Program-made: the position numbers and the translations under genes
Part shown: positions 19,076-30,276 of the stretch, one piece after another
Numbering within the stretch: the first letter of the stretch is position 1
How the letters are laid out: each line of letters opens with the position of its first letter
DNA from: Rhizobium sp. CSW-27
Lineage (GTDB): Bacteria > Pseudomonadota > Alphaproteobacteria > Rhizobiales > Rhizobiaceae
Direction: 5' to 3'
Assembly: GCF_018760785.1 (NCBI RefSeq)
Contig: NZ_JAHHZO010000004.1
Location: 310,001 to 374,000 of the forward strand
DNA length: 64,000 bases
The notes under the pieces: model-generated
The model's database searches: none
Told to the model about the DNA's origin: nothing
Seen by the model: the letters and a program-made list of their open reading frames with translations, nothing else

Positions 19076-19789
19076 CTATTCCCCTTCTCCGCCCCCGGGA
19101 GTCAAGAGGCCAAGCTCCTCCAGATCGAGCTGGGTGATCGGATCCTCGTCTTCCGACAGATCATCGGCCGAGACCGGTACCGGAATGCGGAAGTCCGGCG
19201 GGATGCGCCCGGACAACAGACCCGCCCCCTTCAACTCCTCCAGACCCGGCAGGTCGCGGATTTCTTCCAGGCCGAAATGGTCGAGAAAGCGCGGCGTGGT
19301 GCCGAGCGTGACCGGGCGGCCGGGCGTACGCCGGCGCCCGCGAAAGCGTACCCAGCCCGCCTCCATCAGCACGTCCAGCGTGCCGCGCGAAGTCTGCACG
19401 CCGCGGATCTCCTCGATCTCGGCGCGCGTGACCGGCTGGTGATAGGCGATGATGGCAAGCACCTCCAGCGCCGCGCGCGACAGCTTCCGGCTCTCGGTCT
19501 CGTCGCGACGGATGACGAAAGAAAGGTCGGCGGCGGTGCGGAAGGCCCAGCGATCCTCGACGCGGACAAGGTTGACGCCGCGCCCGGCATAAAGCCGCAC
19601 CAGCCGTGCCATCACGGCGCGCACATCCACGCCGCGCGGCAGGCGCTCCAGCAGGAAGGCTTCAGAGACCGGTTCGGCGGATGCAAAGACAAGCGCCTCG
19701 GCAATCCGCTCCGCCTCCAGATCCAGCGCCGCCCGCACCGGCTCGCGCTCCCCGGCCATGACATCATCCTGCTCGTGAGAAACCTGCAC
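19076..19789 (-). CDS. scpB: Segregation and condensation protein B
   Basis: The 237-residue protein is ScpB, the winged-helix subunit of the SMC-ScpAB complex that compacts and segregates chromosomes. It contains AERIAEALVFASAEPVSE, the YRTAADL-like segment FRTAADLSFVI, and the well-conserved SRAALEVLAIIAYHQPVTRAEIEEIRGV region, then RTPGRPVTLGTT. The C-terminus is acidic (SADDLSEDEDP). It starts 9 bp after scpA ends. Confidence 0.95.
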   Translation of the reverse strand: MQVSHEQDDVMAGEREPVRAALDLEAERIAEALVFASAEPVSEAFLLERLPRGVDVRAVMARLVRLYAGRGVNLVRVEDRWAFRTAADLSFVIRRDETESRKLSRAALEVLAIIAYHQPVTRAEIEEIRGVQTSRGTLDVLMEAGWVRFRGRRRTPGRPVTLGTTPRFLDHFGLEEIRDLPGLEELKGAGLLSGRIPPDFRIPVPVSADDLSEDEDPITQLDLEELGLLTPGGGEGE

Positions 19790-19798
19790 GCCCCTCTC

Positions 19799-20626
19799 CT
19801 ATTCGCCGGTCGCGCCGCCGGGGCGCCCCGGACCGCGACGCATGTAAATCGCCTGGAAGGCTCCCTCCTGGCGGATTTCCAGCTTGCCTTCCCGCACCAG
19901 TTCCAGCGAGGCGGCAAAAGCGCTGGCGGTCGCCGTCACCCGGTCTGCCGGCGGCAGGTAATCCAGCAGATAATGCTGCAGCGCCGTCCAGTCGCTGATC
20001 TCGCCGAGCATGGTCGTCAGAAGCTCGCGCGCTTCCACCAGCGACCACACCTTGCGCCGCTCGATAGTGACCTGGGTGACCGCCTGCCGCTGGCGCAGAT
20101 TGGCATAGGCATGCAGGAGATCGTAGAGATTTGCCTCGAAGCTTGCGCCATTGCGCTCGGGAATATGCTCCGGCGCGCCACGCGCAAACACGTCGCGGCC
20201 GAGCCGGTTGCGATTGACGAGCCGCGTTGCCGCCTCGCGCATCGCCTCCAGCCGTTTCAGGCGGAAGGCCAGCGTCGCCGCCATTTCCTCGCCCGTCGGA
20301 CCATCGTCCTGCCGCACCTGCTGCGGGATCAGCAGCTTGGATTTGAGATAGGCGAGCCAGGCCGCCATCACCAGATAGTCGGCGGCAAGCTCGATGCGAA
20401 CCCGGCGTGCGCTTTCGACGAATTGCAGATATTGCTCGGCCAGCGCCAGCACGGAAATGCGGGCCAGATCGACCTTCTGTGTACGGGCAAGATGCAGCAG
20501 AAGATCGAGAGGACCTTCGAAGCCGCCGACATCGATGACCAGCGCCGGCTCGGTGGTGCCGCGCGCCTCGCTGTCCTGCCAGAGCCTGTCCATCGGAGTG
20601 GCAGACTGTGATATGTCACCGGCCAT
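19799..20626 (-). CDS. scpA: Segregation and condensation protein A
   Basis: The 275-residue kleisin subunit bridges the SMC heads. The N-terminal domain has the diagnostic FEGPLDLLLHLARTQKVDLARISVLALAEQYL, and the middle has YLVMAAWLAYLKSKLLIP. The C-terminal winged helix region follows about residue 190. It lies 62 bp after nagZ and directly before scpB. Confidence 0.95.
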   Translation of the reverse strand: MAGDISQSATPMDRLWQDSEARGTTEPALVIDVGGFEGPLDLLLHLARTQKVDLARISVLALAEQYLQFVESARRVRIELAADYLVMAAWLAYLKSKLLIPQQVRQDDGPTGEEMAATLAFRLKRLEAMREAATRLVNRNRLGRDVFARGAPEHIPERNGASFEANLYDLLHAYANLRQRQAVTQVTIERRKVWSLVEARELLTTMLGEISDWTALQHYLLDYLPPADRVTATASAFAASLELVREGKLEIRQEGAFQAIYMRRGPGRPGGATGE

Positions 20627-20688
20627 GTGCTGCCCCGCCTGTGCTGACCGCGCTGTCCCGACGTCCCGCGCTGCCCCGCCGGCCGCGC

Positions 20689-21705
20689 TCAGACCCCGCC
20701 GAGCAGAGCCCGGAATTCGGCCCGCGCCGCCTCTTCATTGGTGTCGTCCGCCACCGGGAAGGCCGCTTCCACGGCCCTTGCCCGCTCGAGCGCCCGGCCC
20801 GAAAGTTCCGGAACCCGTTCCACCACCGCCTTCATTTCCTCCATCAGGCCGTTGCAATGCAAGACAATATCGCAGCCGCCCGCCAGAATGTCGGAGGCGC
20901 GCTCGCCGATGGTGCCCTTCAGCGCATTCATCGAACTGTCGTCGGAGATGAGCAGCCCGTCAAAGCCGATATGCCCGCGAATGATGTCCCCGATGACGGT
21001 CGGCGAGGTGGTGGCGGGGCGCTCGGCATCGATCTCGGTGAAGAGAATATGCGCGCTCATGCCCATCAGTTCGTTGCGCAGGGCGCGAAAGGGCGCGAAA
21101 TCCTGCGCCTCCAGCTCCGCCCGGCTGGCGCTGACCACCGGCAGGTCGTGATGCGAATCGGCCATCGCGCGGCCGTGGCCCGGCATGTGCTTCATGACAG
21201 GCAGCATGCCGCCGGCCTTCAGCCCCTCCGCCGCCGCCGTGCCGAGCGCCGTCACCATGGCGGGATCGCTGCCATAGGAGCGGTTGCCGATGGCCTGTGT
21301 CGCGCCCTCGATGAGCACATCGAGGACCGGCAGGCAGTCGACGGTGATGCCGAGCCTTGTCAGGTCGAAGGCATGCAGGCGCGACATCAGCCAGGCGGCC
21401 CGCAGGCCCGCGCCACGATCGGCGGCATAGATCTCGCCAAGACGCGCGGCCGGCGGGTAGGCCTCCACATGCGGCGGCCGAATGCGCTGCACCCGACCGC
21501 CCTCCTGGTCGATCAGCACCGGCGCATCGGGACGGCCGACACAGTCGCGCAGTTCGGCAACCAGATCGCGGATCTGCTGCGGCTCGGAGAGGTTGCGGGC
21601 AAACAGGATGAAGCCCCAGGGCTGCTCGCTGCGGTAAAGTGCCTTTTCCTCTGCGCTCGGCACAAGACCGGCGCATCCGAGGATCATGGATTTGGACTGG
21701 CGCAT
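20689..21705 (-). CDS. nagZ: Beta-N-acetylhexosaminidase (peptidoglycan recycling)
   Basis: The 338-residue GH3-family enzyme releases N-acetylglucosamine from muropeptides in the cytosol. The substrate-binding signature KHMPGHGRAMADSHHDLP is present, with the catalytic-loop His and Asp, and LLISDDSSMNAL contains the nucleophile Asp. The length is typical. It follows the SPOR-protein gene, from which a strong terminator separates it, and precedes scpA. Confidence 0.93.
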   Translation of the reverse strand: MRQSKSMILGCAGLVPSAEEKALYRSEQPWGFILFARNLSEPQQIRDLVAELRDCVGRPDAPVLIDQEGGRVQRIRPPHVEAYPPAARLGEIYAADRGAGLRAAWLMSRLHAFDLTRLGITVDCLPVLDVLIEGATQAIGNRSYGSDPAMVTALGTAAAEGLKAGGMLPVMKHMPGHGRAMADSHHDLPVVSASRAELEAQDFAPFRALRNELMGMSAHILFTEIDAERPATTSPTVIGDIIRGHIGFDGLLISDDSSMNALKGTIGERASDILAGGCDIVLHCNGLMEEMKAVVERVPELSGRALERARAVEAAFPVADDTNEEAARAEFRALLGGV

Positions 21706-21763
21706 GCTCGGATCATTCCCCCGACGGATGATGTCTGTAGCCCCGGATGGGAGCCTTCACGTT

Positions 21764-21794
21764 CATGAAAAACGGGGCACAAGGGCCCCGTTTT
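21764..21794 (-). terminator. Terminator between the SPOR-protein gene and nagZ
   Basis: AAAACGGGGC at 21769-21778 pairs with GCCCCGTTTT at 21785-21794. Read on the minus strand the stem is followed by a T-run, so it ends the SPOR-protein transcript; nagZ then needs its own promoter in the remaining 60 bp. Confidence 0.8.
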
Positions 21795-21823
21795 GTCTGG
21801 TGTCCGGACTGCCGCCTGCCTGA

Positions 21824-24800
21824 TCAGCGGGCGATCAGGCAGGTTCCGCCGGCGGCACGATAGCTCTCGCACAGAGCGACAGCCTCGTCGCGCGATGAGC
21901 CGGCGGCGATGCGGACGCGGTAATAGGTGCCCTTGCCCGGCACGTCGGCGCGGGCGATATCATGCGGCCGCCCACCGATCAGGCTCGCATACTTGCTGGA
22001 CAGATTGCTGTAGGACTTCTGCGCATCGGCTTCGCTGGGCAGCGATGCGATCTGAATATAATAACCGCCGGCCATCGCCGAGGCGGCCGGAGCGGCGGCC
22101 GCGGCAGGCGCCTGGGCCTGCGGTGCCGGGTTCGGCCGCACAGCGCCCTGGTCGCTGACGGAGGCGACGACCTTGACCGGCTGCACGGACGGACGCGCTG
22201 TCGGCACCGGAACGCCGGGCTGCGGCACGCCTGCCGTAACCTCGGCTGCCGGCGCGGTCTCGGCGGGAGCGGTGCCGGTCAGCGGCGTTGCCTTGGCAAC
22301 GTCGACGCCCGCCATGTCGGCCGCAGCACCCGGCTGCGGCTGGGCAATGCCGGCAACGGGGGCAGCAGCCACCGGTTCGGCCAGCGCAGGGGCTGCGGCA
22401 ACCTTGGCGGCGGGCTGCTGCGGAACGGTATCGGTCACCTGTTCCACGAGAGTGCCGTCAGGACGCACGATCATCGTCTTGACCCGGCGCGGCATCACGG
22501 CCAGCTGGTCTGCACCGCCAGCGGCCTGCTCGCCATTGTGGCCCTGCTGCGGCAGCAGGCGCGGATCCTGCGTATCGGTTGCGGGTTGCTCGGCGGATGC
22601 GGTCTCCGCACCGTCCTCTTCACCCTGCAGCGGCAGATTGTCCGGCATCAGCGTCTTCTGCACCACGTCCATTGGCTGCTCTTCCGAGGAAATCAGCGAA
22701 GGCTGCTTCGGATCGTGCAAGGCGCCGCTGGCCACGCGGTCATAGACGGCCTTGTCCTGGTTCGGCACGGTCTTGCCGCCCGGATTTTCCGGTACGACCT
22801 TCACCGCCTCCGTATCGGCCGCGATGATCACCGGCGCGCCATCGGTGCCGAGCTTGCCGGTGTCGCCGGCATACCAGACATAACCCGAGACGCCGACAAT
22901 CACGAGGAAGCCGGCAGCGGAAGCCGGCAGCAGCCAGCGCGGTGCGCGCCGGCGCGTCTCGACCGGATAGACGTCGTATGGTTCCTCGTCGTCTTCCTCG
23001 GCGGACGGCGTCGGCTGCATGGTCTGCGCCATGGCGCGCCGGAAGTCTTCCTCCAGCGCCTTTTCGAAATCCTCGAACTCGCGGCCGGACAGTTCCTGCT
23101 TCGGCGCCGGCGCAATGGCAGCCGCCGGCTGGGCCGGTGCCTGCGCCACGGCAACCGTCGCGGTTGCACGGGACCGCGAAACGGCTGGCGCCTTCGGCTG
23201 CGCGGGCTGGTCGATCAGCGAGGCCAGTTCCGAATCAAGATGCAGGTCGAAATCCGAATGCGGCGGCACCGGCTGTTCCGGTTCATGCGCCGGCAGTTCC
23301 GGCACATGGAGATCAGGAACGGTCTCGATCACGTCATCGGTTTCCGCAAACAGCGCCGGGTCGAAGGCATCGCCCGCAGGCGCGGCCTCTTCCGGCTCAA
23401 CCGGCCGCGGCTTGCGCAGTTCCGGTTCGGCCACGGCAGACGCCGAACGCGCATTCATCAGGAAGGCAGGGATCGTCGGGCCTAGTGTCGACACCTCCGG
23501 CGCGGACCTTGCAACGGCACCGGCGGTCGCCGGGCGCGCATCGAAGGCCTCCACCGGCACAACCGGGGGCGCGGCAGGCCGTGCGGCGGGCGCGGCGGCA
23601 CGCTCCACCCGATCCTCGGCGCGAACAGCAACAGGCTCGGCGGGCCTTGCGACCGGCGCAGGCCGCTCCACAGCCGCAGCAGATGCTGCGGCCGGCGGCT
23701 GCGGCGCCGTCACACGATCGTCGAAGGGCAGGATGTCGGAGAAATCCAGGTCCAGATCGTCCAGCGTCAGCTCGAAATCGACATCCTGCATCAGGTCGAT
23801 CTCCGGCTCCTCCCGCCCGGACAGCGCCGGCGCGGGTCTGCCCTGCGTCACGCCAGCCGGTGCGGCGGAAACGATATCCCGCGAAGCAGGCTCGGCACGT
23901 GCGGGCTGCGGAACATCGTCCTCGATCGGTGAAAAGCGTGCCGCAACGGAGGGCAGATCCTGGAGCGAAAAATCTTCCACCGCCTGGTTCTGCGGCGGCG
24001 CCGGTATGTCGGCGACCGGCGGCAGGTAGGGTTCCTCCACCGGCATCCGGGCAACCGGCCGGACGGAAACGGCCCGGTCAGGCGCACGCCCAGGCACGTC
24101 GGCAACGCCTTCGAAGGGATCGACGGCATTCGCAGTGTCCGGCACGACCGGCGCAACGGGCTCGCGCACCGGCTCGGAAGCCCGCACGAAATTCGTCAGC
24201 GGCATGCGGAAGCCCGGCTCATAGGGCTTTGCCGGCGGACGCGTATGCGTCTTGCGACCTGACGGCGCTGCGACCGGCGCAAGCGACGTTTCCAGTTCCG
24301 AGATGAGATCCATCTCGAAGTCCGGCTCCATGGAGGGCATCGGCGCGGAACGCGGCGACAGATCCGGCTCCGGGAAGGACGGGGAATAGACCTGGGGCGC
24401 AGCGAAGGACACATCCTGCCCATAGGACGCAGATGGCTCAATCGAGGCATCAAAACGGGCTTCGTCGGCAAGGTCGGCCGCCTCGGTCGCCGAAGAGACG
24501 CCGCGCCAGTCCGCAGGACCATGTTCGACGGCACGGGAAACCGGCGCACTCAGCCCCTGCCCGGACGACGGCACGGCCGGAAACGGATCGGGCTCAGCAA
24601 ACGGATCGGGCTCGATGAGACGCCGCGGAGATGGCTGTTCCGGGCGCGGCTCGGTCCGTAACGCCTCGACCGGCAGAGACGGCTCGAAAGCCGGCTCCGG
24701 CTCAGGCGCCCGCGTCAGCGAAAAATCCTCCACCGGATCGAGCCGGGGCGAATCATAGCTTTCGAAGGCGCGAAGAAGCTCATCCTCCAGGTTGAAGGCC

Positions 24801-24937
24801 GGCTCCCGACGTGACGCCGAACGCGGCTCAGGCCGCTCGTCATACCCAGCGATGCGGGCAAGCTCCGCCAGCGGATCGTCATCGGCAAAAAAGTCCGGTC
24901 CGCTCATACGGCCAGGTGCAACGCTGTTGTCTGCCAT
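21824..24937 (-). CDS. Large SPOR-domain membrane protein
   Basis: The protein (about 1037 residues) has a very long N-terminal cytoplasmic region of some 660 residues, acidic and rich in Pro, Ala and Glu, with repeated short EP/AP-type motifs and no evident fold. One membrane helix follows (RWLLPASAAGFLVIVGVSG, about residues 665-690), then a periplasmic linker and a C-terminal SPOR domain (GGYYIQIASLPSEADAQK to the end) that binds denuded peptidoglycan at division sites. The start is either the ATG at 24937 or an in-frame GTG at 24949. Equivalent large SPOR proteins occur between argS and nagZ in rhizobia; the cytoplasmic part is expected to vary in sequence. Confidence 0.88.
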   Translation of the reverse strand: MADNSVAPGRMSGPDFFADDDPLAELARIAGYDERPEPRSASRREPAFNLEDELLRAFESYDSPRLDPVEDFSLTRAPEPEPAFEPSLPVEALRTEPRPEQPSPRRLIEPDPFAEPDPFPAVPSSGQGLSAPVSRAVEHGPADWRGVSSATEAADLADEARFDASIEPSASYGQDVSFAAPQVYSPSFPEPDLSPRSAPMPSMEPDFEMDLISELETSLAPVAAPSGRKTHTRPPAKPYEPGFRMPLTNFVRASEPVREPVAPVVPDTANAVDPFEGVADVPGRAPDRAVSVRPVARMPVEEPYLPPVADIPAPPQNQAVEDFSLQDLPSVAARFSPIEDDVPQPARAEPASRDIVSAAPAGVTQGRPAPALSGREEPEIDLMQDVDFELTLDDLDLDFSDILPFDDRVTAPQPPAAASAAAVERPAPVARPAEPVAVRAEDRVERAAAPAARPAAPPVVPVEAFDARPATAGAVARSAPEVSTLGPTIPAFLMNARSASAVAEPELRKPRPVEPEEAAPAGDAFDPALFAETDDVIETVPDLHVPELPAHEPEQPVPPHSDFDLHLDSELASLIDQPAQPKAPAVSRSRATATVAVAQAPAQPAAAIAPAPKQELSGREFEDFEKALEEDFRRAMAQTMQPTPSAEEDDEEPYDVYPVETRRRAPRWLLPASAAGFLVIVGVSGYVWYAGDTGKLGTDGAPVIIAADTEAVKVVPENPGGKTVPNQDKAVYDRVASGALHDPKQPSLISSEEQPMDVVQKTLMPDNLPLQGEEDGAETASAEQPATDTQDPRLLPQQGHNGEQAAGGADQLAVMPRRVKTMIVRPDGTLVEQVTDTVPQQPAAKVAAAPALAEPVAAAPVAGIAQPQPGAAADMAGVDVAKATPLTGTAPAETAPAAEVTAGVPQPGVPVPTARPSVQPVKVVASVSDQGAVRPNPAPQAQAPAAAAAPAASAMAGGYYIQIASLPSEADAQKSYSNLSSKYASLIGGRPHDIARADVPGKGTYYRVRIAAGSSRDEAVALCESYRAAGGTCLIAR

Positions 24938-25005
24938 TCCCTCGTCCACTCACCTAACGCTAACAAAAGCACCTGCCAGCGCTTTGTGGGAAAATGGTGG
25001 CGATG

Positions 25006-26763
25006 TTATCGCATCTCGTCGGGTGCGGCCGTGCCGGTGATAGCAAGCCCCGATTTCAAGACGGACGCGACAGCGCGCACCAACCCAAGTCTGGCAATGC
25101 TGGATTTTCGGTCGTTATCCTTAACAAACCGTAACTCCGGATTGTCCTTGCCCTTATTCCAATGCGCATGGAAGGAGCTTGCCAGATCATAAAGGTAAAA
25201 TGCAAGCCGGTGCGGCTCCTGCGACTGGGCGGAAGCCTCGATCAGGCGCGGATATTCGGCAAGTTTGGCAATCAGCTGCAATTCGGCCGGATCGGTGATC
25301 TCCGCAACGGTCTCGGCGAAATCGACCGATTCGAGGTCGAGATCCGGGAAGGCTTCCTGCGCCTGCCGGAACACCGACATGCAGCGGGCATGCGCATACT
25401 GCACGTAGAAGACCGGATTATCCTTCGACTGCTCGGTAACCTTGGCAAAGTCGAAATCCAGCGGTTCGGAATTCTTCCGGTAGAGCATCATGAAGCGCAC
25501 CGGATCGCGGCCCACTTCGTCCACCACCTCGCGCAGCGTGACGAAATCGCCGGAGCGCTTCGACATCTTCACCGGTTCGCCATTGCGAAACAGCTTGACG
25601 AGCTGGCACAGCAGAACCGTGAGCTTGGCCGAACCGCCGGAAACCGCGCGCGCGACCGCTTCCAGACGCTTCACGTAGCCGCCGTGATCGGCACCGAGCA
25701 CATAGATCATCTCGTCATAGCCGCGATCGAACTTGTCCTTGAAATAGGCCACGTCCGCCGCAAAATAGGTGTAGCTGCCATCCGACTTGATCAGCGGACG
25801 GTCGATGTCGTCGCCCACTTCGGTGGAACGGAACAGGGTCTGCTCGCGGTCCTCCCAGTCCTCCGGCAGCTGGCCCTTCGGCGGCGGCAGCGTGCCGCGA
25901 TAGACATGCCCCTTGAAGGTGAGATCGTTGATCGCCTGACGGATGCGCGCCGCGCCATCCGCATGCAGCGTCCGCTCGGAATAGAAGACATCGTGATGCA
26001 CGTTCAGGGCATCGAGATCCTCGCGGATCATCGCCATCATGGCATCGATCGCCCGTTCCTTGACGAGCGGCATCCAGTCTTCGGGCGGCATGTTGTGCAG
26101 CCGCGTGCCGAATTCCGTTGCGAGCGCCTGACCGACCGGCACCAGATAGTCGCCGGGATAGAGACCGGCCGGAATGTCACCAACCTGCTCTCCCAGCGCC
26201 TCGCGGTAGCGCAGGAAGCAGGAGCGCGCCAGAACATCGATCTGCGAGCCGGCATCGTTGATGTAATATTCCTTGGTCACCTCATAGCCGGCAAAGCCCA
26301 TGAGGTTGGCGAGCGCATCGCCGACCACCGCACCACGGCAATGACCGACATGCATCGGACCGGTCGGATTGGCCGACACGAATTCCACATTCACCTTCTT
26401 GCCGGTACCGGTCGTGGAGCGGCCATAATCGGTGCCGGCGCGAATCACCGCGGCCAGCAGGCGCTGCCAGTAGCCGGTGGACAGGCGCAGATTGATGAAG
26501 CCGGGGCCGGCGACTGTCACCTCCACCACATCGGCATCTTCCTTCAGCCTGGCGGCAATCACGTCGGCGAGCGCGCGCGGATTGGTGCCGAGCGGCTTGG
26601 CGAGCACCATGGCCGCATTGGTCGCGACATCGCCATGGCTCGGGTCGCGCGGCGATTCCACCGTCACGCGGCTGAAATCGACGCTGTCGCGCTTCTCCCG
26701 GATGATGTCGAGGCCTTCCAGAGCGTTTTTGATCCGGACTTCGAAATCGGCGAAAAGGTTCAT
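25006..26763 (-). CDS. argS: Arginyl-tRNA synthetase
   Basis: The 585-residue class I synthetase charges tRNA-Arg. The N-terminal tRNA-recognition domain begins [18 protein letters not shown]; the HIGH-equivalent is in [13 protein letters not shown], and the KMSKS-equivalent is [10 protein letters not shown]. The C-terminal anticodon-binding domain ends with [22 protein letters not shown] use the ATG at 26763; a second ATG three codons upstream is also in frame. It lies between the dGTPase-like gene and the SPOR-protein gene. Confidence 0.96.
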   Translation of the reverse strand: MNLFADFEVRIKNALEGLDIIREKRDSVDFSRVTVESPRDPSHGDVATNAAMVLAKPLGTNPRALADVIAARLKEDADVVEVTVAGPGFINLRLSTGYWQRLLAAVIRAGTDYGRSTTGTGKKVNVEFVSANPTGPMHVGHCRGAVVGDALANLMGFAGYEVTKEYYINDAGSQIDVLARSCFLRYREALGEQVGDIPAGLYPGDYLVPVGQALATEFGTRLHNMPPEDWMPLVKERAIDAMMAMIREDLDALNVHHDVFYSERTLHADGAARIRQAINDLTFKGHVYRGTLPPPKGQLPEDWEDREQTLFRSTEVGDDIDRPLIKSDGSYTYFAADVAYFKDKFDRGYDEMIYVLGADHGGYVKRLEAVARAVSGGSAKLTVLLCQLVKLFRNGEPVKMSKRSGDFVTLREVVDEVGRDPVRFMMLYRKNSEPLDFDFAKVTEQSKDNPVFYVQYAHARCMSVFRQAQEAFPDLDLESVDFAETVAEITDPAELQLIAKLAEYPRLIEASAQSQEPHRLAFYLYDLASSFHAHWNKGKDNPELRFVKDNDRKSSIARLGLVRAVASVLKSGLAITGTAAPDEMR

Positions 26764-26826
26764 GGGCTGCATCCGCGCAAAGGGCAGCCCCCCATCGGGC
26801 CGCCTCAGACTGTGTTGCCGGGGTGC

Positions 26827-28044
26827 CTAGCCCAAATCGGGGGTATGGTCAAACATCCGGCGATGTGCCTTGACCGCATAGGTGTCGGTCATACCCGCCA
26901 GATAGTCTCCGACATGGCGGGCGCGAGCCGCTTCGCCAAGGCCAGCCATGTGGCTGACCCAGTAGTGGCTCTGCATCTGCGACGGGTCGGCCATATAGGC
27001 GCCGAACAGGTCGGTCACGATCTGCGCGGCGCCGGCGCGGATGCGCATGATCTCCGGATGCCGGTAGATGCGCGAGAAGAGCAGTTTCTTGATCTGCCGG
27101 TCCGTCTCGGCCATGCCGTCGGAAAAGGTGGCGATGGCGCGATCGGCGGCGCGGATATCGGCGGCACTTTCCGGACGCAGCGCATCGAGCCGTGCCTGCG
27201 CCACGCCGATCACATCCTCCACCATGTGGGTGATCTGGCGGCGCATGATCTCGTTGGCGAAACGCGCCGGCTCCAGCACCGGATATTTCGCCCTCACCTG
27301 CGCCATCATGGCGGCGAGGAACGGCACGTCTTCCAGCATCTCGAACGTGAGATAGCCCGAGCGCAGACCATCATCGATATCATGGGTGTTGTAGGCGATG
27401 TCGTCGGCAATCGCCGCCACCTGCGCCTCAAGGCTTGCGAAGCTCGCCAGTTCCAGGTCGTTGATCTCGCAATAGTCGAGGATCGGCAGCGGCACCGAGC
27501 CGCGCGTGCCGACGCCGTTGGCATCCATCAGCGGGCCATTGTGCTTCACCAGCCCTTCCAGGCTCTCCCAGGTGAGGTTGATGCCGTCGAACTCCGCATA
27601 GCGGCGCTCCAGCTTGGTGACGATGCGCAGCGACTGGGCATTGTGGTCGAAGCCGCCATAGGGCGCCAGGCATTCATGCAGCGCATCCTCGCCGGTATGA
27701 CCGAAGGGCGTGTGACCGAAATCATGCACAAGGGCGACGCCCTCCGCCAGATCCTCGTCGATCTTAAGCGCCCGGGCCAGGGCGCGGGCGATCTGCGCCA
27801 CCTCGATGGTATGGGTCAGCCGCGTGCGATAATGATCGCCATCCACGCCGATGAAGACCTGCGTCTTGTGCTTCAGGCGGCGAAAGGCGGTGGTGTGGAC
27901 GATGCGGTCGCGATCGCGCTGGAATTCCGAACGCGTCAGGCTGGAGGATTCCGGAACCAGACGACCGCGCGAGGCCCAGGGATCGGCCGCATAGGACGCC
28001 CTCTCGCCGGAGCCGAATCCGAGTGTGCGTGTATCGATGCTCAT
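26827..28044 (-). CDS. dgt: Deoxyguanosinetriphosphate triphosphohydrolase-like HD protein
   Basis: The 405-residue HD-domain protein belongs to the type 2 dGTPase-like family, which hydrolyses dNTPs to deoxynucleosides and triphosphate. The metal-binding residues are seen in [13 protein letters not shown] and [15 protein letters not shown], and [22 protein letters not shown] is the usual N-terminal signature. I chose the ATG at 28044; one at 28050 is equally in frame. It is divergent from the ErpA/IscA-type gene and 63 bp upstream of argS. Confidence 0.93.
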   Translation of the reverse strand: MSIDTRTLGFGSGERASYAADPWASRGRLVPESSSLTRSEFQRDRDRIVHTTAFRRLKHKTQVFIGVDGDHYRTRLTHTIEVAQIARALARALKIDEDLAEGVALVHDFGHTPFGHTGEDALHECLAPYGGFDHNAQSLRIVTKLERRYAEFDGINLTWESLEGLVKHNGPLMDANGVGTRGSVPLPILDYCEINDLELASFASLEAQVAAIADDIAYNTHDIDDGLRSGYLTFEMLEDVPFLAAMMAQVRAKYPVLEPARFANEIMRRQITHMVEDVIGVAQARLDALRPESAADIRAADRAIATFSDGMAETDRQIKKLLFSRIYRHPEIMRIRAGAAQIVTDLFGAYMADPSQMQSHYWVSHMAGLGEAARARHVGDYLAGMTDTYAVKAHRRMFDHTPDLG

Positions 28045-28187
28045 GCTCATCCCTGTGTTGACGCCTTCCCTGTCCGGCGCCACACCCCATTGACGCCCGA
28101 TGGAACCCTTCATACCTATAGAGCAGGATCGGCGCAAAGCCGATGACAGCAATCTCCGGGCCTTGAACCCGGCAGGAAGGCACAGCA

Positions 28188-28520
28188 ATGACAGAAAACT
28201 CCGTAACCCTTTCCGAATCGGCGGCACGCCGGATTGCCGAGATCGTCAGCGCGGAAGCCGGCAAGCAGGCACTGCGCGTTTCCGTCGAGGGCGGCGGCTG
28301 TTCGGGCTTCTCCTACAAGTTCGATCTCGTCGATTCGCCCGCCGAGGATGATCTGGTGATTTCCAGGGGCGATGCCAAGGTGCTGATCGACAGCCTTTCG
28401 CTGGTCTACATGGCCGGCTCCGAGATCGATTTCGTCGACAACCTGCTTGGCCAGTCCTTCCAGATCAAAAACCCGAATGCGGTGGCAAGCTGCGGCTGCG
28501 GCACGAGCTTCTCCATCTGA
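28188..28520 (+). CDS. erpA: A-type iron-sulfur carrier protein (ErpA/IscA family)
   Basis: The 110-residue protein carries and inserts Fe-S clusters. The three conserved cysteines are present: one in [12 protein letters not shown] (about residue 38) and two in the C-terminal SCGCGTSFS. The N-terminus ([17 protein letters not shown]) and length fit the HesB/IscA/ErpA family. Choosing erpA over iscA is by resemblance to the stand-alone rhizobial gene paired with dgt and xth, not by a decisive residue. Confidence 0.88.
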   Translation: MTENSVTLSESAARRIAEIVSAEAGKQALRVSVEGGGCSGFSYKFDLVDSPAEDDLVISRGDAKVLIDSLSLVYMAGSEIDFVDNLLGQSFQIKNPNAVASCGCGTSFSI

Positions 28521-28589
28521 GGAGAACGGCTTTTGCCGCTTCCAATGGCCGGTTCATGCGGTAAAAGGAACCGACACAAGGATCCTTAT

Positions 28590-29384
<795 letters not shown>

Positions 29385-29478
29385 GCCCACCAGAGGCAGG
29401 ATCCGCAGGCACCCCGTTGCTTCGCGGCAGGACGGCAGGCGCATTCTCCGAAGATCGGTAGCGCCATGCCCGTTGGCG

Positions 29479-30276
29479 TCAGTCGTCCATGCCCTGCGCA
29501 AACTGCTGGGACAGCGTGATGGCGGTGCGGCGGTCCTTTTCGCTGGACAGCGAGAAGGCATCCTCCTGCATGTCCTCCATCCAGGGACAATCCTTCTTGC
29601 TGCAGCGATCGAGCGCCGCCGTCATGAAGGCCAGGCCGCGCACCGTCTGACCTTCCTGGAACAGGATGTTGCCGAACACGGCCATGGCGCCGGGATGGCC
29701 GCCCTTGCGGGCCTGGTTCAGCCATTTCTTCGCCTGCTGCACATTGGCCGCGCCGCCCTCGCCCGCCAGGATCATCTTGGCCAGCTGGAACTGGGCTTCC
29801 GGCACACCGAAGGTCGAGGCAGCCTGGAAATACAGCTGGCGCGCCTGAGACAGATCGATCTTCACCGGGGTGCCGGGGATGCCGTGGCGGTAATAATTGG
29901 CCAGCGCCAGCAGCGCGTTGACGAAGAAGCCGGTATCCTCGGAACCCGGCTCGACGCCCTGGCTGGCGATCTCGCTATAGATCTTGAAGGCCTCGAAATC
30001 GTTCTGCGTCACGCCGTCGCCATCGGCATACATGTTGGCGAGCGCCCAGCGCGATCCGGTATGCCCCTTCTCCGCCGCATAGCGGTAAGCCTCGACCGCG
30101 TCGGCCTTCTGGCCGTTCTTGTAGGCCTTGAAACCGAACTTGAAGAGATCGAAGGGGCCGGATTCCTTGGTGACGCCGGCATTGATGTCAAATGCCGAGG
30201 CAGGGTGGGAAAGCCCCGTCGCAAGGCTCAGTCCGACGGCCAGAAGGCCAATGGAACGCAGGAAAAGCAGCGGCAT
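29479..30276 (-). CDS. exoR: ExoR, periplasmic Sel1-repeat inhibitor of the ExoS-ChvI system
   Basis: The 265-residue protein has a signal peptide (cleavage after about residue 28, ...HPASA) and Sel1/TPR-like repeats, visible as AAEKGHTGSRWALANMYADG, AASTFGVPEAQFQLAKMIL and ARKGGHPGAMAVFGNIL. The mature start FDINAGVTKESGPFDLFKF is characteristic of rhizobial ExoR, which holds the sensor kinase ExoS/ChvG inactive and so controls exopolysaccharide, motility and acid response. AAGGAAG lies ahead of the ATG. It is a single gene with a long (558-bp) upstream region, consistent with independent regulation. Confidence 0.93.
   Translation of the reverse strand: MPLLFLRSIGLLAVGLSLATGLSHPASAFDINAGVTKESGPFDLFKFGFKAYKNGQKADAVEAYRYAAEKGHTGSRWALANMYADGDGVTQNDFEAFKIYSEIASQGVEPGSEDTGFFVNALLALANYYRHGIPGTPVKIDLSQARQLYFQAASTFGVPEAQFQLAKMILAGEGGAANVQQAKKWLNQARKGGHPGAMAVFGNILFQEGQTVRGLAFMTAALDRCSKKDCPWMEDMQEDAFSLSSEKDRRTAITLSQQFAQGMDD

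Noticed and set aside
25162-28146. 994-codon frame antisense to argS and the dGTPase-like gene
   Set aside because: It is the mirror of two clear enzymes with all catalytic motifs; the antisense product has no recognisable domain.
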